From an uncultured Opitutia bacterium (GTDB taxonomy: Bacteria; Verrucomicrobiota; Verrucomicrobiia; Opitutales; UBA953), in assembly GCA_903868455.1 (NCBI GenBank), contig CAIPVK010000178.1, positions 1 to 5,541 on the forward strand: a DNA stretch of 5,541 nt. Direction: 5' to 3'. A program made the translations under genes and the position numbers. Below the pieces are notes generated by a model. That model was given only the letters and a program-made list of their open reading frames with translations, ran no database searches and was not told the DNA's origin. Shown here piece by piece: positions 4,973-5,541 of the stretch. Numbering within the stretch: the first letter of the stretch is position 1; each line of letters opens with the position of its first letter.

Positions 4973-5007
4973 TGCGCGGATCGGCCCCGTTTCCCTCCCG
5001 CTGCGGT

Positions 5008-5036
5008 TTGCCTTCCGCCTCCCCGTCGCCTACAAG
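5008..5036 (+). promoter_or_regulatory. Possible sigma-70 promoter of the right-edge gene
   Basis: TTGCCT (5008-5013) and TACAAG (5031-5036) are 17 bases apart, each matching four of six consensus bases. The start of transcription would fall about 7-8 bases before the ATG at 5051, giving a nearly leaderless message. That agrees with the pyrimidine-only stretch and missing Shine-Dalgarno sequence before that ATG. Confidence 0.35.
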
Positions 5037-5050
5037 CGGTCCCCTTCCCC

Positions 5051-5541
5051 ATGTCCGCCGTCCTTGAGCAGGTCGAGGCCCAGCTGGTCGACCTCGGATT
5101 CGAACCCTTCGCCCCTTCCCTTCGCCTCGCCCGCCGTCTCCTCCGGGGGCGCCGGTGCCGGCGCGAGGGGATGTTCGTGCACGCGCTGCCGGGTGGGCGC
5201 GAGTTCTACCTCGCCGGATCGACCGACGTCGCCGCCCGCATCCTACGCGACCTCGCCGACGAGACCGATGTCGAGGCCACCGCCTTCCTCCAGGGCGAGA
5301 TGGCGCTCCTCTCCCATGTCGAGACCCAGGTCCTCGCGCTCCTGCGCCGCCGAGGCGCCCGCGTGCGCGGCGTCCTGCGCCCCTCGCCCGAGGGCTGGCA
5401 GCCGGACATCCCCCGCCTCGTGCGCTGGCTCCGACGCCCTTCCGCGGTCCACGACGGCGCCCCGCCGCCGCGCACGCCCGAGGAACTGGGGCGCTTCGAC
5501 GACCGCATGGCCGAGCTGCGCGCGCACCCGCGCTTCGACGA
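5051..5541 (+). CDS. Unrecognised protein, N-terminal part
   Basis: An open frame of 163 codons that runs off the right edge. I do not recognise the family. The ATG at 5051 is the only ATG, GTG or TTG in frame after the stop at 4967-4969; no Shine-Dalgarno sequence precedes it. The frame looks genuinely coding because its third codon positions are almost all G or C, as in menD. The protein starts MSAVLEQVEAQLVDLGFEPF, is soluble, and is rich in Arg, Leu and Ala. A basic stretch LRLARRLLRGRRCRR (about 24-38) is followed by FVHALPGGREFYLAG, a likely beta region. Leu/Arg/Glu-rich helices with three Trp follow, then a proline-rich turn (DGAPPPRTPEE, about 137-147). There is no signal peptide or membrane segment. 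It is divergent from the regulator with a dyad between them, so it could be a target of that regulator; this is inference only. Confidence 0.65.
   Translation, partial: MSAVLEQVEAQLVDLGFEPFAPSLRLARRLLRGRRCRREGMFVHALPGGREFYLAGSTDVAARILRDLADETDVEATAFLQGEMALLSHVETQVLALLRRRGARVRGVLRPSPEGWQPDIPRLVRWLRRPSAVHDGAPPPRTPEELGRFDDRMAELRAHPRFD

Overview
The window is 5.5 kb of GC-rich chromosomal DNA from a Gram-negative-type bacterium, most likely of the Verrucomicrobiota, class Opitutae. That placement is an inference. It rests on the long signal peptidase I with the PTNSMWPT box and a large insertion, on the GntR-headed, LacI-bodied sugar-type regulator, and on the general base composition. No 16S rRNA or other decisive marker is present.

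Layout from left to right. (1) The first 44 codons of the elongation factor 4 gene lepA, on the minus strand and running off the left edge, with a strong Shine-Dalgarno sequence and a GTG start. (2) A 322-base divergent intergenic region holding a 31-base inverted repeat (29 of 31 bases pair), a G-run block and one perfect DnaA box. (3) menD on the plus strand, complete, with its thiamine-diphosphate motifs intact. (4) A 304-base convergent intergenic region that is not ordinary spacer: 26-base imperfect inverted repeats bracket alternating purine-rich and pyrimidine-rich blocks. (5) lepB, signal peptidase I, on the minus strand. (6) 41 bases upstream of lepB, on the same strand, a transcription regulator with a GntR-type winged helix-turn-helix and a LacI/PBP-like sensor. 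(7) A 145-base divergent intergenic region with a perfect 6-7-6 dyad that is a good operator candidate. (8) The first 163 codons of an unrecognised plus-strand gene that runs off the right edge.

The protein-coding genes are mostly ordinary housekeeping functions: translation (lepA), menaquinone synthesis (menD) and protein export (lepB). They do not form one pathway. The most unusual material is between the genes. Both long spacers next to menD are bounded by long inverted repeats, and the arms of the two elements look like diverged relatives of each other. This suggests a family of small non-coding repeat elements in this genome. I see no transposase, CRISPR array, tRNA or rRNA, and no clear new protein system in the window.
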